DNA of 54,982 bases, taken from positions 38,599 through 93,580 of the forward strand of contig VXTP01000020.1 in assembly GCA_009837395.1 (NCBI GenBank). The letters run 5' to 3'. This document shows positions 15,877 through 23,657 of the stretch, piece by piece (position 1 is the first letter of the stretch; each line of letters starts with the position of its first letter). The DNA is from Gemmatimonadota bacterium (GTDB taxonomy: Bacteria; JAAXHH01). The notes beneath the pieces are model-generated. The model had not been told where the DNA came from. It searched no databases and saw only the letters and a program-made list of their open reading frames with translations. Made by a program: the position numbers and the translations under genes.

Positions 15877-18216
15877 TCAAGCCTCCTGGAGGGTCTGGCC
15901 GGCCTGGTCCGCATGGCCAGCCTGGTCCGCATGGCCGGACTGTTCTGCCTGGTCCGCCTGGTCCGCATGGCCGGATCCGTCGGGCTGCGACTCGGCGGCC
16001 CGGACGCGATGCTTGCATGACGGGCACTGGAGCGCTTCGCGGCCGGATCTTTCCTGTTTCTCGACCATGAGGGGATATTCGCACCGGGGGCAGCGGCGGT
16101 CGACGGGCTTGTCCCACACCACGAAACGGCACTTGGGGTAGTTGCTGCATCCGTAGAAGTTCCGGCCCTTCTGCGACCGGCGGGCCGTGAGGAACCCGTC
16201 GCAACCTTCTTCAGGACAGTCGACCCCGAGGTTGACCGGCCGCGTCTCCCGGCAGCGGGGATATCCGCTGCACGCCAGGAACGGGCCGTACCGGCCGGTC
16301 TTCACGACCATTTTCTCGCCGCACTTCCCGCATACTTCGTCGGTGTTCAGGTCGGCGTTCTCTTCGCCGTTCATCGGCCGGGTGTTCCGGCACGCCGGAA
16401 ACCCCCCGCAGGCCATGAACCGGCCGTTGCGGCCCCATCGGATGATCATGGGCTTGCCGCATTTCTCGCATTTCTCGTCCGTTTCCTCCGTCAGCGTGCT
16501 CTTCAGCTCCGATCGCTGGGCGTTCACAGACTGCAGCCGCTCGTTGAAGGGCTGGTAGAAGTCCACCAGGGTGCCGGTCCAGTCCAGTTCCCCGGTTTCG
16601 ATGCGGTCCAGCGCGTCTTCCATCTTCGCGGTGAACGCCACGTCGAACAGGTCCGGGAAGGCCAGGACCAGGATCCGGTTCACGGCCATGCCGAGGTCAG
16701 TCGGCGTGAACCGGCCCGCTTTCATGGCCGCGTACTTGCGCATGCGCAGCGTGCTGATGATCTGGGCATAGGTGCTCGGCCGGCCGATCTGCCGGACCTC
16801 GAGTTCCTTGACGAGACTCGCTTCGGTGTACCTGGGCGGGGGCTGGGTGAAATGCTGCCTGGGTTCGAGCTTCTCCAGGGCGAGTTTCTCGTCCTTCCGC
16901 AGCTCGGGCAGGGATTTCTCGTCGTCCTTGCCTTCCGCGTCCTCGTCGACCGGTTCTTCATAGGCCTTTAGGAATCCCGCGAAGGTCGGCACGGTGCCCG
17001 TGGCGCGGAACTGGTACTTCCCGGACCGGATGTCCACGGTGGTCACGTCGAAACGGGCCGGACGCATCTGGGACGCCACGAAGCGCAGCCAGATCAGTTC
17101 ATACAGCCTGTACTGGTCCTTCGTCAGGAAGGGCTTCATCTTCTCCGGGCTGCGGTCCACCGCCGTGGGCCGGATCGCCTCGTGGGCATCCTGGGCGCCC
17201 GGCTTGGTCTTGAACCTCCGCGGCTTGGGGGGGACGTATTCGTCGCCGTAGACCCGGCCGATCAGGTCCCGGACGGCCGTGATCGCGTCGTCCACGATCC
17301 GGGTCGAGTCCGTCCTCATGTAGGTGATCAGCCCGATGGCCCCCTCGTCGCCCAGCTCGATGCCTTCATAGAGCTGCTGGGCGATCATCATGGTCTTCTG
17401 GGTGGTGAACCGGAGGCGCCTGGCCGCGTCCTGCTGAAGGGTGCTGGTGATGAAGGGCGGATAGGGATTGCGCTGCGTGCGCTTCCGCTTGATGCCCTCG
17501 ATTTCGAAGGTCTTCCCGCGCAGGTCCTCGATCAGCGCCCGGGCCGACTTCTCGTCGGGCAGGTTGAACTTCTCTCCGTCCACGCGGATCAGCTTGACCG
17601 GGAACACGGCGTCCCCCTCCGACCGGAGGTGGGCCGTAATGGACCAGTATTCCTCGACCTTGAACTTCTCGATTTCCACTTCCCGTTCGCAGATCAGCCG
17701 CAGCGCCACCGACTGTACCCGTCCCGCGCTCAATCCACCGGTGATGGTCTTCCAGAGGAAGGGGCTGACCTGGTATCCGACGAGACGGTCCATGACGCGG
17801 CGCGCCTGCTGGGCGTTGACTTTCTGCATGTCGATCGACACGGGCTTGTCGATCGCCGTCCGCACCGCCCCGGGGGTAATTTCGTGGAAGAGCACCCGCC
17901 CCACTTCCTTCTTGCTGTTGCCCAGCTGGCTGGCCACGTGCCAGGCGATGGCCTCGCCCTCCCGGTCGGGGTCGGTCGCGAGGAAGATCTGATCGGCCGT
18001 CCGCGCCGCGCTGCGGAGGTCTTTCACGACCTTTTCCTTCCCCGGGATCGTGACGTATTCGGGCTGGAAACCGTTCTGGACGTCGACGCCCAGGCTCTTG
18101 GGCGGCAGGTCCCGGACATGGCCCACGGACGCCATGATATCGAAATCCTTGCCCAGGTATTTCTTGATCGTACGGGCCTTGGCCGGGGACTCCACGATAA
18201 CGAGTGATTTGGACAT
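15877..18216 (-). CDS. topA: DNA topoisomerase I
   Basis: A 779-residue type IA topoisomerase that relaxes negative supercoils. The toprim domain opens SLVIVESPAKARTIKKYLG and carries DPDREGEAIAWH. The active tyrosine is in LITYMRTDST. Four C-terminal zinc-ribbon modules follow, starting CEKCGKPM, CGKCGEKM, CPEEGCDG and CPRCEYPL; some modules have extra cysteine spacing. Beyond the last zinc module is an unusual tail of about 33 residues built from G-H-A-D-Q-A repeats, encoded by 18-bp repeats. The tail is not part of the family. It sits downstream of smg, as in many bacteria (smg-topA), and upstream of xerC. Confidence 0.95.
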   Translation of the reverse strand: MSKSLVIVESPAKARTIKKYLGKDFDIMASVGHVRDLPPKSLGVDVQNGFQPEYVTIPGKEKVVKDLRSAARTADQIFLATDPDREGEAIAWHVASQLGNSKKEVGRVLFHEITPGAVRTAIDKPVSIDMQKVNAQQARRVMDRLVGYQVSPFLWKTITGGLSAGRVQSVALRLICEREVEIEKFKVEEYWSITAHLRSEGDAVFPVKLIRVDGEKFNLPDEKSARALIEDLRGKTFEIEGIKRKRTQRNPYPPFITSTLQQDAARRLRFTTQKTMMIAQQLYEGIELGDEGAIGLITYMRTDSTRIVDDAITAVRDLIGRVYGDEYVPPKPRRFKTKPGAQDAHEAIRPTAVDRSPEKMKPFLTKDQYRLYELIWLRFVASQMRPARFDVTTVDIRSGKYQFRATGTVPTFAGFLKAYEEPVDEDAEGKDDEKSLPELRKDEKLALEKLEPRQHFTQPPPRYTEASLVKELEVRQIGRPSTYAQIISTLRMRKYAAMKAGRFTPTDLGMAVNRILVLAFPDLFDVAFTAKMEDALDRIETGELDWTGTLVDFYQPFNERLQSVNAQRSELKSTLTEETDEKCEKCGKPMIIRWGRNGRFMACGGFPACRNTRPMNGEENADLNTDEVCGKCGEKMVVKTGRYGPFLACSGYPRCRETRPVNLGVDCPEEGCDGFLTARRSQKGRNFYGCSNYPKCRFVVWDKPVDRRCPRCEYPLMVEKQERSGREALQCPSCKHRVRAAESQPDGSGHADQADQAEQSGHADQAGHADQAGQTLQEA
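15886..15985. repeat. 18-bp in-frame repeat at the topA 3' end
   Basis: Repeated units resembling ctggtccgcatggccgg give the GHADQA tail of TopA on the minus strand and stop a few codons before its stop codon. At least four recognisable units are present, some interrupted. Confidence 0.85.
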
Positions 18217-18255
18217 GTGTGTGTAATCGCGCTGGAGATGAAGGTGGGTCGGACT

Positions 18256-18726
18256 TCAGTTTCCGATGATGCCCTCTTCGAGGTCGTCGGGCAGCCAGAT
18301 CATGACCTGTCCGGATTCCGACTCGAGCAGGATCGGGGCGGCGATGGTTTTGATATCGTCCCGGGTGACGGAACGGGCGCCCGTCAGCATAGCCCGTTCG
18401 ATGATCAGTTCGGTCTGCGTATCGGTGATCAGGCCCAGTTCGCGAAGTTCCAGCAGGTAGCCGTACGCGTCCGGCTGGATCATCAGCTGTTCCACGGCGT
18501 GCAGAATCCGGTTGGGCTTGGGCTGGAGCGGCTTGGTCGGATCGACCACGATTTCCGCCTGCGCCTGGAGACGGTCGAACAGCCAGGCGAAGGCCGTGTT
18601 GACCTCCTGCTGGGTATAGCCGTGGCCGACCAGGGTCTGGGAGACGTCGGCGATGTCGTTGAATCGGCCTTTTTCATCCTGCATGTGCTTCATGAGGAAA
18701 ACGATGATTTCCATCACTTTTTCCAT
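18256..18726 (-). CDS. smg: Smg family protein (DUF494)
   Basis: A 156-residue protein of the Smg/DUF494 family, conserved beside topA and dprA in many bacteria. The N-terminus MEKVMEIIVFLMKHM and the DVSQTLVGHGYTQQEVNTAFAWL segment are typical. Molecular function is unknown. The open frame extends to 18873, but the ATG at 18726 has an AGGAG site and begins the conserved protein, so the shorter form is chosen. It lies 39 bases upstream of topA on the same strand. Confidence 0.88.
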   Translation of the reverse strand: MEKVMEIIVFLMKHMQDEKGRFNDIADVSQTLVGHGYTQQEVNTAFAWLFDRLQAQAEIVVDPTKPLQPKPNRILHAVEQLMIQPDAYGYLLELRELGLITDTQTELIIERAMLTGARSVTRDDIKTIAAPILLESESGQVMIWLPDDLEEGIIGN

Positions 18727-18872
18727 GATGCGCTCCTGAAGGAATGCGAAGATGTGATTGGAACCGGGCCGAAGAACGACCCCTGGCCGTATACCGTACT
18801 TCCGGTTTTCGCTGTCCAAATCTAAGCTTCCGGGGGTCCGCATGCAAGTTTTTTTACCGGTCCCGGACGGCA

Positions 18873-19895
18873 TTACGTCGCTTCGAACACCTTGCCGATT
18901 TCATCCCGGTCGAAGGCCGGGAGATCGGTGATTTCACCCTTGCTCCTGATCCGGATACCGAACTCGGGGGGCTGTACGGACCCGATCTCGGCGACCGGGA
19001 TGCCGGCGTCGCCAAGACGGACCGCAAGGGGCTTCGCACGGTCCGCCTCCACCACGATGAGCAGGGCGCCCGACGCAATGACGCCCAGGGGATCCAGGCC
19101 GTAAAACGCACAGAGGGCCTCCGGTTCGGGCAGCAGCGGAATCCGGTCCTCCTCGATGAGCATGCCGACCCCGGAAGCGACCGCGATCTCCCGCAGTCCC
19201 GACGCGAGTCCCCCCTCCGTCGGATCGTGCATGGCGCGGACCCCGCCGGTTTCCATGGCGAGGCGGGCTTCCCTGACCACGCTGAGGCCAGGCTGCCTGA
19301 GGTATCGCCGGCAGGTCTCGAGGAATTCGTCGGAGAATCGCGTCCGGACTTCGTCGCTTTTTTCCATAGCGATCAGCGCCGTCGCCTCGATGGCGATCCC
19401 CTTGGTCAGCAGGATCCGGTCGCCCAACCGGGCGCCGTCGCCGGAGACATAGCCGTCGGCCGTCGTTTCTCCCAGCATCTGCCCGATCAGCAGCGGCCGG
19501 TCCAGGCCGTGGGTGATTTCGGTATGGCCGCCGCAGAGGGTGATGCCGAGTTCCCGGCAGGCATCGGCCAGGCCGGAGAATATGCGGTCCACCAGTTCGG
19601 CGTCGGTTTTATCTTCCGGAAGCAGTATGGTCGAGAGGAACCACCGGGGCGTCGCGCCCATGGCGGCGACGTCGTTGGCGTTGATGTTGACGGCGTACCA
19701 GCCGATTTCCTCGGTGGCGAAGGTGATGGGGTCGGTTTTCGAGACGAGTACGCCGGGACCGAATGAGATGACCGCGGCGTCCCGGCCGATGCCCGGGCCC
19801 ACGAGCAGTCTCGGGTCGGCGCCCGAAGCATAGCGGCGCAGGATGCGGTCCAGGTCTTCCGCGGGCAGCTTGCCGACCGGGTAATAGGGAGGCAT
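18873..19895 (-). CDS. AIR synthase-like / HypE-like protein
   Basis: A 340-residue ATP-binding protein of the PurM/AIR-synthase superfamily, closest in look to HypE. The N-terminal glycine-rich segment GPGIGRDAAVISFG and the AVNINANDVAAMGATPRWFL motif are typical of the dimer-interface ATP site. The C-terminal domain carries MHDPTEGGLASGLREIA. It lacks the C-terminal PRIC tail of true HypE and the Cys/Sec loop of SelD. No hydrogenase genes are nearby. It is downstream of HU on the same strand. Substrate is unknown; members outside hydrogenase clusters are often annotated only as AIR-synthase-related. Confidence 0.82.
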   Translation of the reverse strand: MPPYYPVGKLPAEDLDRILRRYASGADPRLLVGPGIGRDAAVISFGPGVLVSKTDPITFATEEIGWYAVNINANDVAAMGATPRWFLSTILLPEDKTDAELVDRIFSGLADACRELGITLCGGHTEITHGLDRPLLIGQMLGETTADGYVSGDGARLGDRILLTKGIAIEATALIAMEKSDEVRTRFSDEFLETCRRYLRQPGLSVVREARLAMETGGVRAMHDPTEGGLASGLREIAVASGVGMLIEEDRIPLLPEPEALCAFYGLDPLGVIASGALLIVVEADRAKPLAVRLGDAGIPVAEIGSVQPPEFGIRIRSKGEITDLPAFDRDEIGKVFEAT

Positions 19896-19940
19896 GTCTC
19901 GCTGATTGGCGTGGATGCGTCGATGCCCGCGCGTCGGCGG

Positions 19941-20243
19941 TTATTCCCGACGCTTCCGCTGGGCGCGCAAAGCTTCTTTCAGGATCTTGCCGGGCTTGAA
20001 CTTGGCTTTCCGGCGGGCCGGAACCTCGATGGTGTAGCCGGTACGCGGATTGCGGGCCGCCGGCTTGGGGCGGGTATTCCTGATCTCCAGCGCGCCGAAT
20101 CCTCTGATCTCGATCCGGTTGCCCTCGACCAGGTTCTCCCGCATGATTTCGAAGAGCGCGTCGATCACGGGATAGATCTGCGTCTTTTTCAGTCCCAGCG
20201 TCTCGCTGATTTCGTTGACCAGTTCTCTGCGCGTTGTCGTCAT
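19941..20243 (-). CDS. HU/IHF family nucleoid protein
   Basis: A 100-residue DNA-bending protein of the HU/IHF family. The alpha-helical dimer core is followed by the RGFGALEIRNT beta segment and the DNA-binding arm ARNPRTGYTIEVPARR with its intercalating proline. The lysine/arginine-rich tail LKEALRAQRKRRE is slightly longer than in HU. It overlaps the stop of the class II aldolase gene by four bases (ATGA), so it is translationally coupled to it, which is an unusual pairing. Whether it acts as HU or IHF-like cannot be decided. Confidence 0.93.
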   Translation of the reverse strand: MTTTRRELVNEISETLGLKKTQIYPVIDALFEIMRENLVEGNRIEIRGFGALEIRNTRPKPAARNPRTGYTIEVPARRKAKFKPGKILKEALRAQRKRRE

Positions 20244-20923
20244 GTAGGTTCCTCGGTCCGGTGTTCTTTCTTTCCGCCGGATGAACAGGGCAGGCCGTGC
20301 AGGCGGTGCAGCTTGTCCACGTTCTCCTGGTCGATGGTGTTGACCCGGCCGAGCATGCGCGCCACGAGGGCGATCTGCGCGCAGTGCTCCATGGTTTCCA
20401 TCTTGTGATAGGCCGAAACGATGTCCGGACCCAGGGTCAGCGCGCCGTGGTTCTCCAGCAGGACCGCGTCGTAGTCCCGAACGAATCCCCGGAGCGATTC
20501 GACCAGTTCCATGGTTCCCGGCGTCCCGTAAGGCGCGATGGGCACGAAACCCAGGGAGACGATCACCTCGGGCAGCAGGGCGTCGGGCAGATGCACGCCG
20601 GCCACCGAGAATCCCGTCGCCGCCGGGGGATGGGCGTGGGCCACGGCATGGACGTCCGGGCGCTCGCGGTACACCATCAGGTGCATCTTCATCTCTGACG
20701 ACGGCTCGTGCATCCCCGAGATCACCGCGCCGTCATAGTCGACGATCACGAATTTGTCCGGGTCCAGGAAACCCTTGCTCACCCCGGTCATCGTGATCAG
20801 CAATCGGTCTTCGGACAGTCGAACGCTTAAGTTCCCGTCGTTCGAGGCTACGTATCCCCGGTCATACATCCGCTTGCCGACGTGGATTACATCGGATACG
20901 ACTTGCTCTATTTGCAAGATCAC
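20240..20923 (-). CDS. Class II aldolase/adducin family protein
   Basis: A 227-residue zinc-dependent aldolase of the fuculose-phosphate / ribulose-phosphate epimerase (AraD/FucA) family. The zinc histidines are in AVAHAHPPAAT and LLENHGALTLG, and a catalytic glutamate is in SSEMKMHLMVYRER. Such enzymes split L-fuculose-1-phosphate or related phosphosugars to dihydroxyacetone phosphate and an aldehyde, or act as sugar-phosphate epimerases. The length fits. The ATG at 20923 is chosen because it gives a complete N-terminus and follows a well-formed promoter. It overlaps HU by four bases. Confidence 0.88.
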   Translation of the reverse strand: MILQIEQVVSDVIHVGKRMYDRGYVASNDGNLSVRLSEDRLLITMTGVSKGFLDPDKFVIVDYDGAVISGMHEPSSEMKMHLMVYRERPDVHAVAHAHPPAATGFSVAGVHLPDALLPEVIVSLGFVPIAPYGTPGTMELVESLRGFVRDYDAVLLENHGALTLGPDIVSAYHKMETMEHCAQIALVARMLGRVNTIDQENVDKLHRLHGLPCSSGGKKEHRTEEPT

Positions 20924-20966
20924 GTTGTTCCGGTTGAAAGATTGCGGATTGCGGTGGTACGGTTCG

Positions 20967-20995
20967 AATATATCCGGCCCGCCGTTCCCTTACAA
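20967..20995 (-). promoter_or_regulatory. Sigma-70 type promoter for aldolase-HU genes
   Basis: On the minus strand TTGTAA (20995-20990) and TATATT (20972-20967) are 17 bases apart. The expected start site lies near 20960, giving a leader of about 37 bases before the aldolase ATG. Confidence 0.6.
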
Positions 20996-21029
20996 GTATT
21001 ATTATTTCCATAAGTTATAAACCGGAAAG

Positions 21030-22481
21030 TTACAGGCCGGACCGCACGATTCGCGCCACGTCGACGATGCGGTGCCGCGCCACGCCCCGCATATCGATCC
21101 GGACCCGGTCCCGGCCGCATTCGGCCAGCAGCGGCGGTGTTGCTTTCAGCCACCGGGCCGCCAGGCCGGCGGGATCGCCGTCCGGCGGGCGTATGGATAC
21201 GGCGTAACCGGGCAATGCGTCGGCGGGGAGGCGGTACGCCGTGAGATACGCCCGGCTTTCGATCAAATCACACGCCCCGCGGAGCCGGCGGACATCAGAC
21301 AGGCTTTCGCACAACAGGCGGGCGCGAGTGCCTACCTCTTCCCTGGTCGCGGCGAGCATGTGGGCTGCCGGATGGCACGCGAGGTCGCAGGCGCTTTCGG
21401 CCAGTTCCGCCAACCGTGCGTCGAATCCCGCCCGCACGTGCCGGGAGGCCTGCGCCGCTGGCCAGGTGCCGTGCGCTCTAAGTCGCGCGATGACCTGTCG
21501 CGTTCCGATCAGCAGTCCGCAGGGCGGACCGCCGATCAGGCCGCCGCCGGCCGCGATGGTCAACGGCGTACCGGACCGCACGGCATTGGTGACCGAGCTT
21601 CTCGCCGCAAACGGGGCGGAAGGGACCGGGCGCAACGTCGTATCGCCGGCCAGGTGCAGCACCGTGGCGCCGGATTCCGCACCGGCCCGGGCGATTTCCT
21701 CCGGGGCCGCTTCCTCGGTGAAACCACGAAGGGCGCAGGTGGACGGACGGGCCGTGACGATCAGTGCGGTCCGGTTTCCCATCGCGCGCCGGTAGTCGGA
21801 AAGGCGGGACTTGTTGGTGGCGCCGGCCTCGACCATCGTGGCGCCGGAAAGCGCGCAGAGCGACACCGGGTTCACGGGCCGATCCTCGTAAGGCGCGTCG
21901 ATCAATCCCGCCTGGCTGCGGCCGATGACCACTTCCGCCCGTCCCACGAGCGCCCGGACCGCCAGGAGAAAGGCGTCGGCGACGGACCGGCAGACGAGTA
22001 CGTCTTCGGCGCCGGTCAAATCGTGCACGAGTCCGGCGGTACGGCCGTCCTCCTCGTAAGCCGCGAGGGTGAGGCCCAGCCTCGAGGCGCTCCCGGCGGC
22101 CGTTCCGGCGTAGTGTTCCCGCACAAGCGGATGGAAGATTATGCCGGAGGCGTTGATCGGCACCTCGCCCGCCGAACGGGCTTCACTCTCCAGGCGCGCG
22201 GCGGCCCGTTCGGCGAGACGCTCCGGCGCGAATACGTCCGCTTCCGCGTGTCCGTCCGCTTCCGCGTGTCCGTCCGCTTCAGCGTGTCCGTCCGCTTCCG
22301 TCTCCGGGGGACGAAGCCGGATCCGGTCCCGCGCGTCGCGTAGCACCTTCCGGATCGCGGCGTCGATCTGCCCGTCCTCGAACCGGCCGCGCAGCGCCTC
22401 GATCCGGGACTCGCCTTGCATCAGGCGCACGGAAGGCAGGCGGGCGAATTGGCGCTGCAGCGCTTCCCGGCCGGGGCTCAT
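21030..22481 (-). CDS. SelA-like protein lacking the PLP lysine
   Basis: A 483-residue homologue of selenocysteine synthase (SelA), which converts seryl-tRNA(Sec) to selenocysteinyl-tRNA. Family landmarks include EVPINASGIIFHPLVREHYAG, LTGAEDVLVCRSVADAFLLAVRALV, GATMVEAGATNKSRLSDYRRA and STCALRGFTEEA. In real SelA the PLP lysine lies in a GDKLLGGPQAG motif. Here the matching segment is GGGLIGGPPCG, so both the aspartate and the lysine are replaced by glycine. It is therefore unlikely to use PLP in the normal way. Residues 60-80 carry an EADGHA repeat absent from the family. The ATG at 22481 has a GGAGG site and overlaps the previous gene by four bases. No selB, selD or tRNA-Sec was seen in the window. 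Confidence 0.75.
   Translation of the reverse strand: MSPGREALQRQFARLPSVRLMQGESRIEALRGRFEDGQIDAAIRKVLRDARDRIRLRPPETEADGHAEADGHAEADGHAEADVFAPERLAERAAARLESEARSAGEVPINASGIIFHPLVREHYAGTAAGSASRLGLTLAAYEEDGRTAGLVHDLTGAEDVLVCRSVADAFLLAVRALVGRAEVVIGRSQAGLIDAPYEDRPVNPVSLCALSGATMVEAGATNKSRLSDYRRAMGNRTALIVTARPSTCALRGFTEEAAPEEIARAGAESGATVLHLAGDTTLRPVPSAPFAARSSVTNAVRSGTPLTIAAGGGLIGGPPCGLLIGTRQVIARLRAHGTWPAAQASRHVRAGFDARLAELAESACDLACHPAAHMLAATREEVGTRARLLCESLSDVRRLRGACDLIESRAYLTAYRLPADALPGYAVSIRPPDGDPAGLAARWLKATPPLLAECGRDRVRIDMRGVARHRIVDVARIVRSGL
22236..22302. repeat. 18-bp in-frame repeat in the SelA-like gene
   Basis: An 18-base unit resembling gcgtgtccgtccgcttcc recurs about three and a half times between 22236 and 22302. 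On the minus strand it encodes the EADGHA repeats. Frame is kept and the repeat lies in a linker between the N-terminal helical region and the PLP-fold core. Confidence 0.9.
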
Positions 22482-23242
22482 TTGTCCCTCCCTTTCCTGA
22501 TTACCGCGTCGAGCGCGGTTTCCGTGCATCGGCCGATCAGGTGGTCGCCGCCGGCCCGTAGCGTCCGTATTTCCCGGGCAAGCCGGTCCAGGTCGGCGGG
22601 ACGGTCCACGTCGTGCCAGGCCGGGAGTTCGTGGCATGAAAGCCCGCTAGCCCGGATGGCCGCTCGGGTCTGCCGCAGCACCCGGCCGGTGCCCCAGTGT
22701 ATGGATTCGAACAGTCGGTCGTACCGGCTGGTGGCGTTTCTGCGGCGTCCCGGACCGCCAGGGTCGCCCGATCCACCTGATCCGCCTGGACCGCCCAGTC
22801 CGATCAGGTAATAACCGCCGTCATCGGCGGGACCGAGCACGACGTCGTGCCCGTCCAGCGCCTCGAAAGCCTCTTCGACGAAAGCCAGGGGGAGGAGGGG
22901 GCTGTCACCGCCCAGTATGACGGTCTTTTCCCATCCGTCCTGCCGGATATCCGCGAAAGCGTTCGACAACCTGTCCCCGAGGTGGCTGCCCCGCTGACGA
23001 AGCCAGTTCACATCGGGATCACCCGGACAGCCCAGGGCGGATTCGAGTTCCTCTCGCCCGTCGTCGGGCGTCCAGGCCACGAAGAGGGATGCGACGGCGG
23101 TCCGCTGCGCCAGGTGCAGCGTGTCCACGATAAAGGCGCGGTAGAGTTCGGCGGCCTCGTCCATCGTTACCCGGGGCGTCAACCGGGTTTTCACGGTCCC
23201 CGGTCTCGGTGCTTTCATGAACAGGACGAGGGCGTTCGACAT
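22478..23242 (-). CDS. TIGR04282-type glycosyltransferase (rSAM/selenodomain-associated)
   Basis: A 254-residue nucleotide-sugar-transferase fold protein of the DUF2064/TIGR04282 family. The opening ALVLFMKAPRPGTVKTRLTP carries the nucleotide-binding loop, and GSHLGDRLSNAFAD, VILGGDSPLLPLAF and DVVLGPADDGGYYLIGL are family marks. The family is named for its frequent company with radical-SAM and selenium-related genes, which fits the overlapping SelA-like gene. The exact substrate is unknown. The ATG at 23242 begins the conserved core; the open frame runs to 23332 but that part has no family similarity. A low-complexity GGPGGSGGSGDPGGPG stretch after the DDGGYYLIGL motif is repeat-encoded. Confidence 0.85.
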   Translation of the reverse strand: MSNALVLFMKAPRPGTVKTRLTPRVTMDEAAELYRAFIVDTLHLAQRTAVASLFVAWTPDDGREELESALGCPGDPDVNWLRQRGSHLGDRLSNAFADIRQDGWEKTVILGGDSPLLPLAFVEEAFEALDGHDVVLGPADDGGYYLIGLGGPGGSGGSGDPGGPGRRRNATSRYDRLFESIHWGTGRVLRQTRAAIRASGLSCHELPAWHDVDRPADLDRLAREIRTLRAGGDHLIGRCTETALDAVIRKGRDK

Positions 23243-23334
23243 GGGCGTGTGCCGATCGGGAAGCGGTGGGGAAGGCCTGGTCCGCCCGGAAGGCGGCAAG
23301 GCGTTCAAGCCGGGCGTTTCCCCGGATCTCATGC

Positions 23335-23363
23335 ATACTACCGGCCGGCCGGGTGTGTGTCAA
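23335..23363 (-). promoter_or_regulatory. Sigma-70 type promoter for TIGR04282-SelA-like genes
   Basis: Minus-strand TTGACA (23363-23358) and TAGTAT (23340-23335) are separated by 17 bases. The start site would lie near 23328, giving a leader of about 86 bases. This supports the 23242 start rather than 23332. Confidence 0.65.
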
Positions 23364-23426
23364 TTAATACACTTATTTATCAATCATTTATCCCGTTTCC
23401 AGTCCGCTCAGAATCAACAATAAACC

Positions 23427-23455
23427 TTGACATGAAGGGCGGCTGATCTTTATTT
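23427..23455 (+). promoter_or_regulatory. Sigma-70 type promoter for the nrnA-like gene
   Basis: TTGACA at 23427-23432 and TTATTT at 23450-23455 (17-base spacer) or TATTTT one base later. It is divergent from the minus-strand promoter at 23335-23363. The leader would be about 190 bases and contains a direct repeat. Confidence 0.5.
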
Positions 23456-23498
23456 TCGACGATTCTTACCGGCACGCCGGATCACCCGATGCGGCGGA

Positions 23499-23612
23499 CC
23501 CAGGCGGAATCAAAAGAGCGACGTACGGACCGAAGCCCGGCGAAGAGGCGAAACGCAAAGTCGTGCGGGCCCAGGCGGAATCAGGGCGCGCAGTACGGAC
23601 CGAAACCCGGCG
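23499..23612. repeat. Imperfect direct repeat of about 43 bp
   Basis: Two copies of a segment starting cccaggcggaatca and ending cccggcg lie at about 23499-23542 and 23568-23612. They differ by a few substitutions and are separated by about 26 bases. Both lie in the untranslated leader of the nrnA-like gene. Confidence 0.85.
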
Positions 23613-23657
23613 TAGGTGTCACGCGACCCCGGCCGGACCGATCCATGGAAGATCGCC

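Noticed and set aside
15877-18216. Reading the TopA tail as a fused domain
   Set aside because: It is only a low-complexity repeat from 18-bp units with no fold evidence.
18873-19895. Hydrogenase maturation HypE
   Set aside because: No C-terminal cysteine tail and no other hyp or hydrogenase genes nearby.
18873-22481. A selenocysteine operon (SelA with SelD)
   Set aside because: The AIR-synthase-like protein lacks the SelD Cys/Sec loop and the SelA-like protein lacks the PLP lysine; no SelB or tRNA-Sec was seen.
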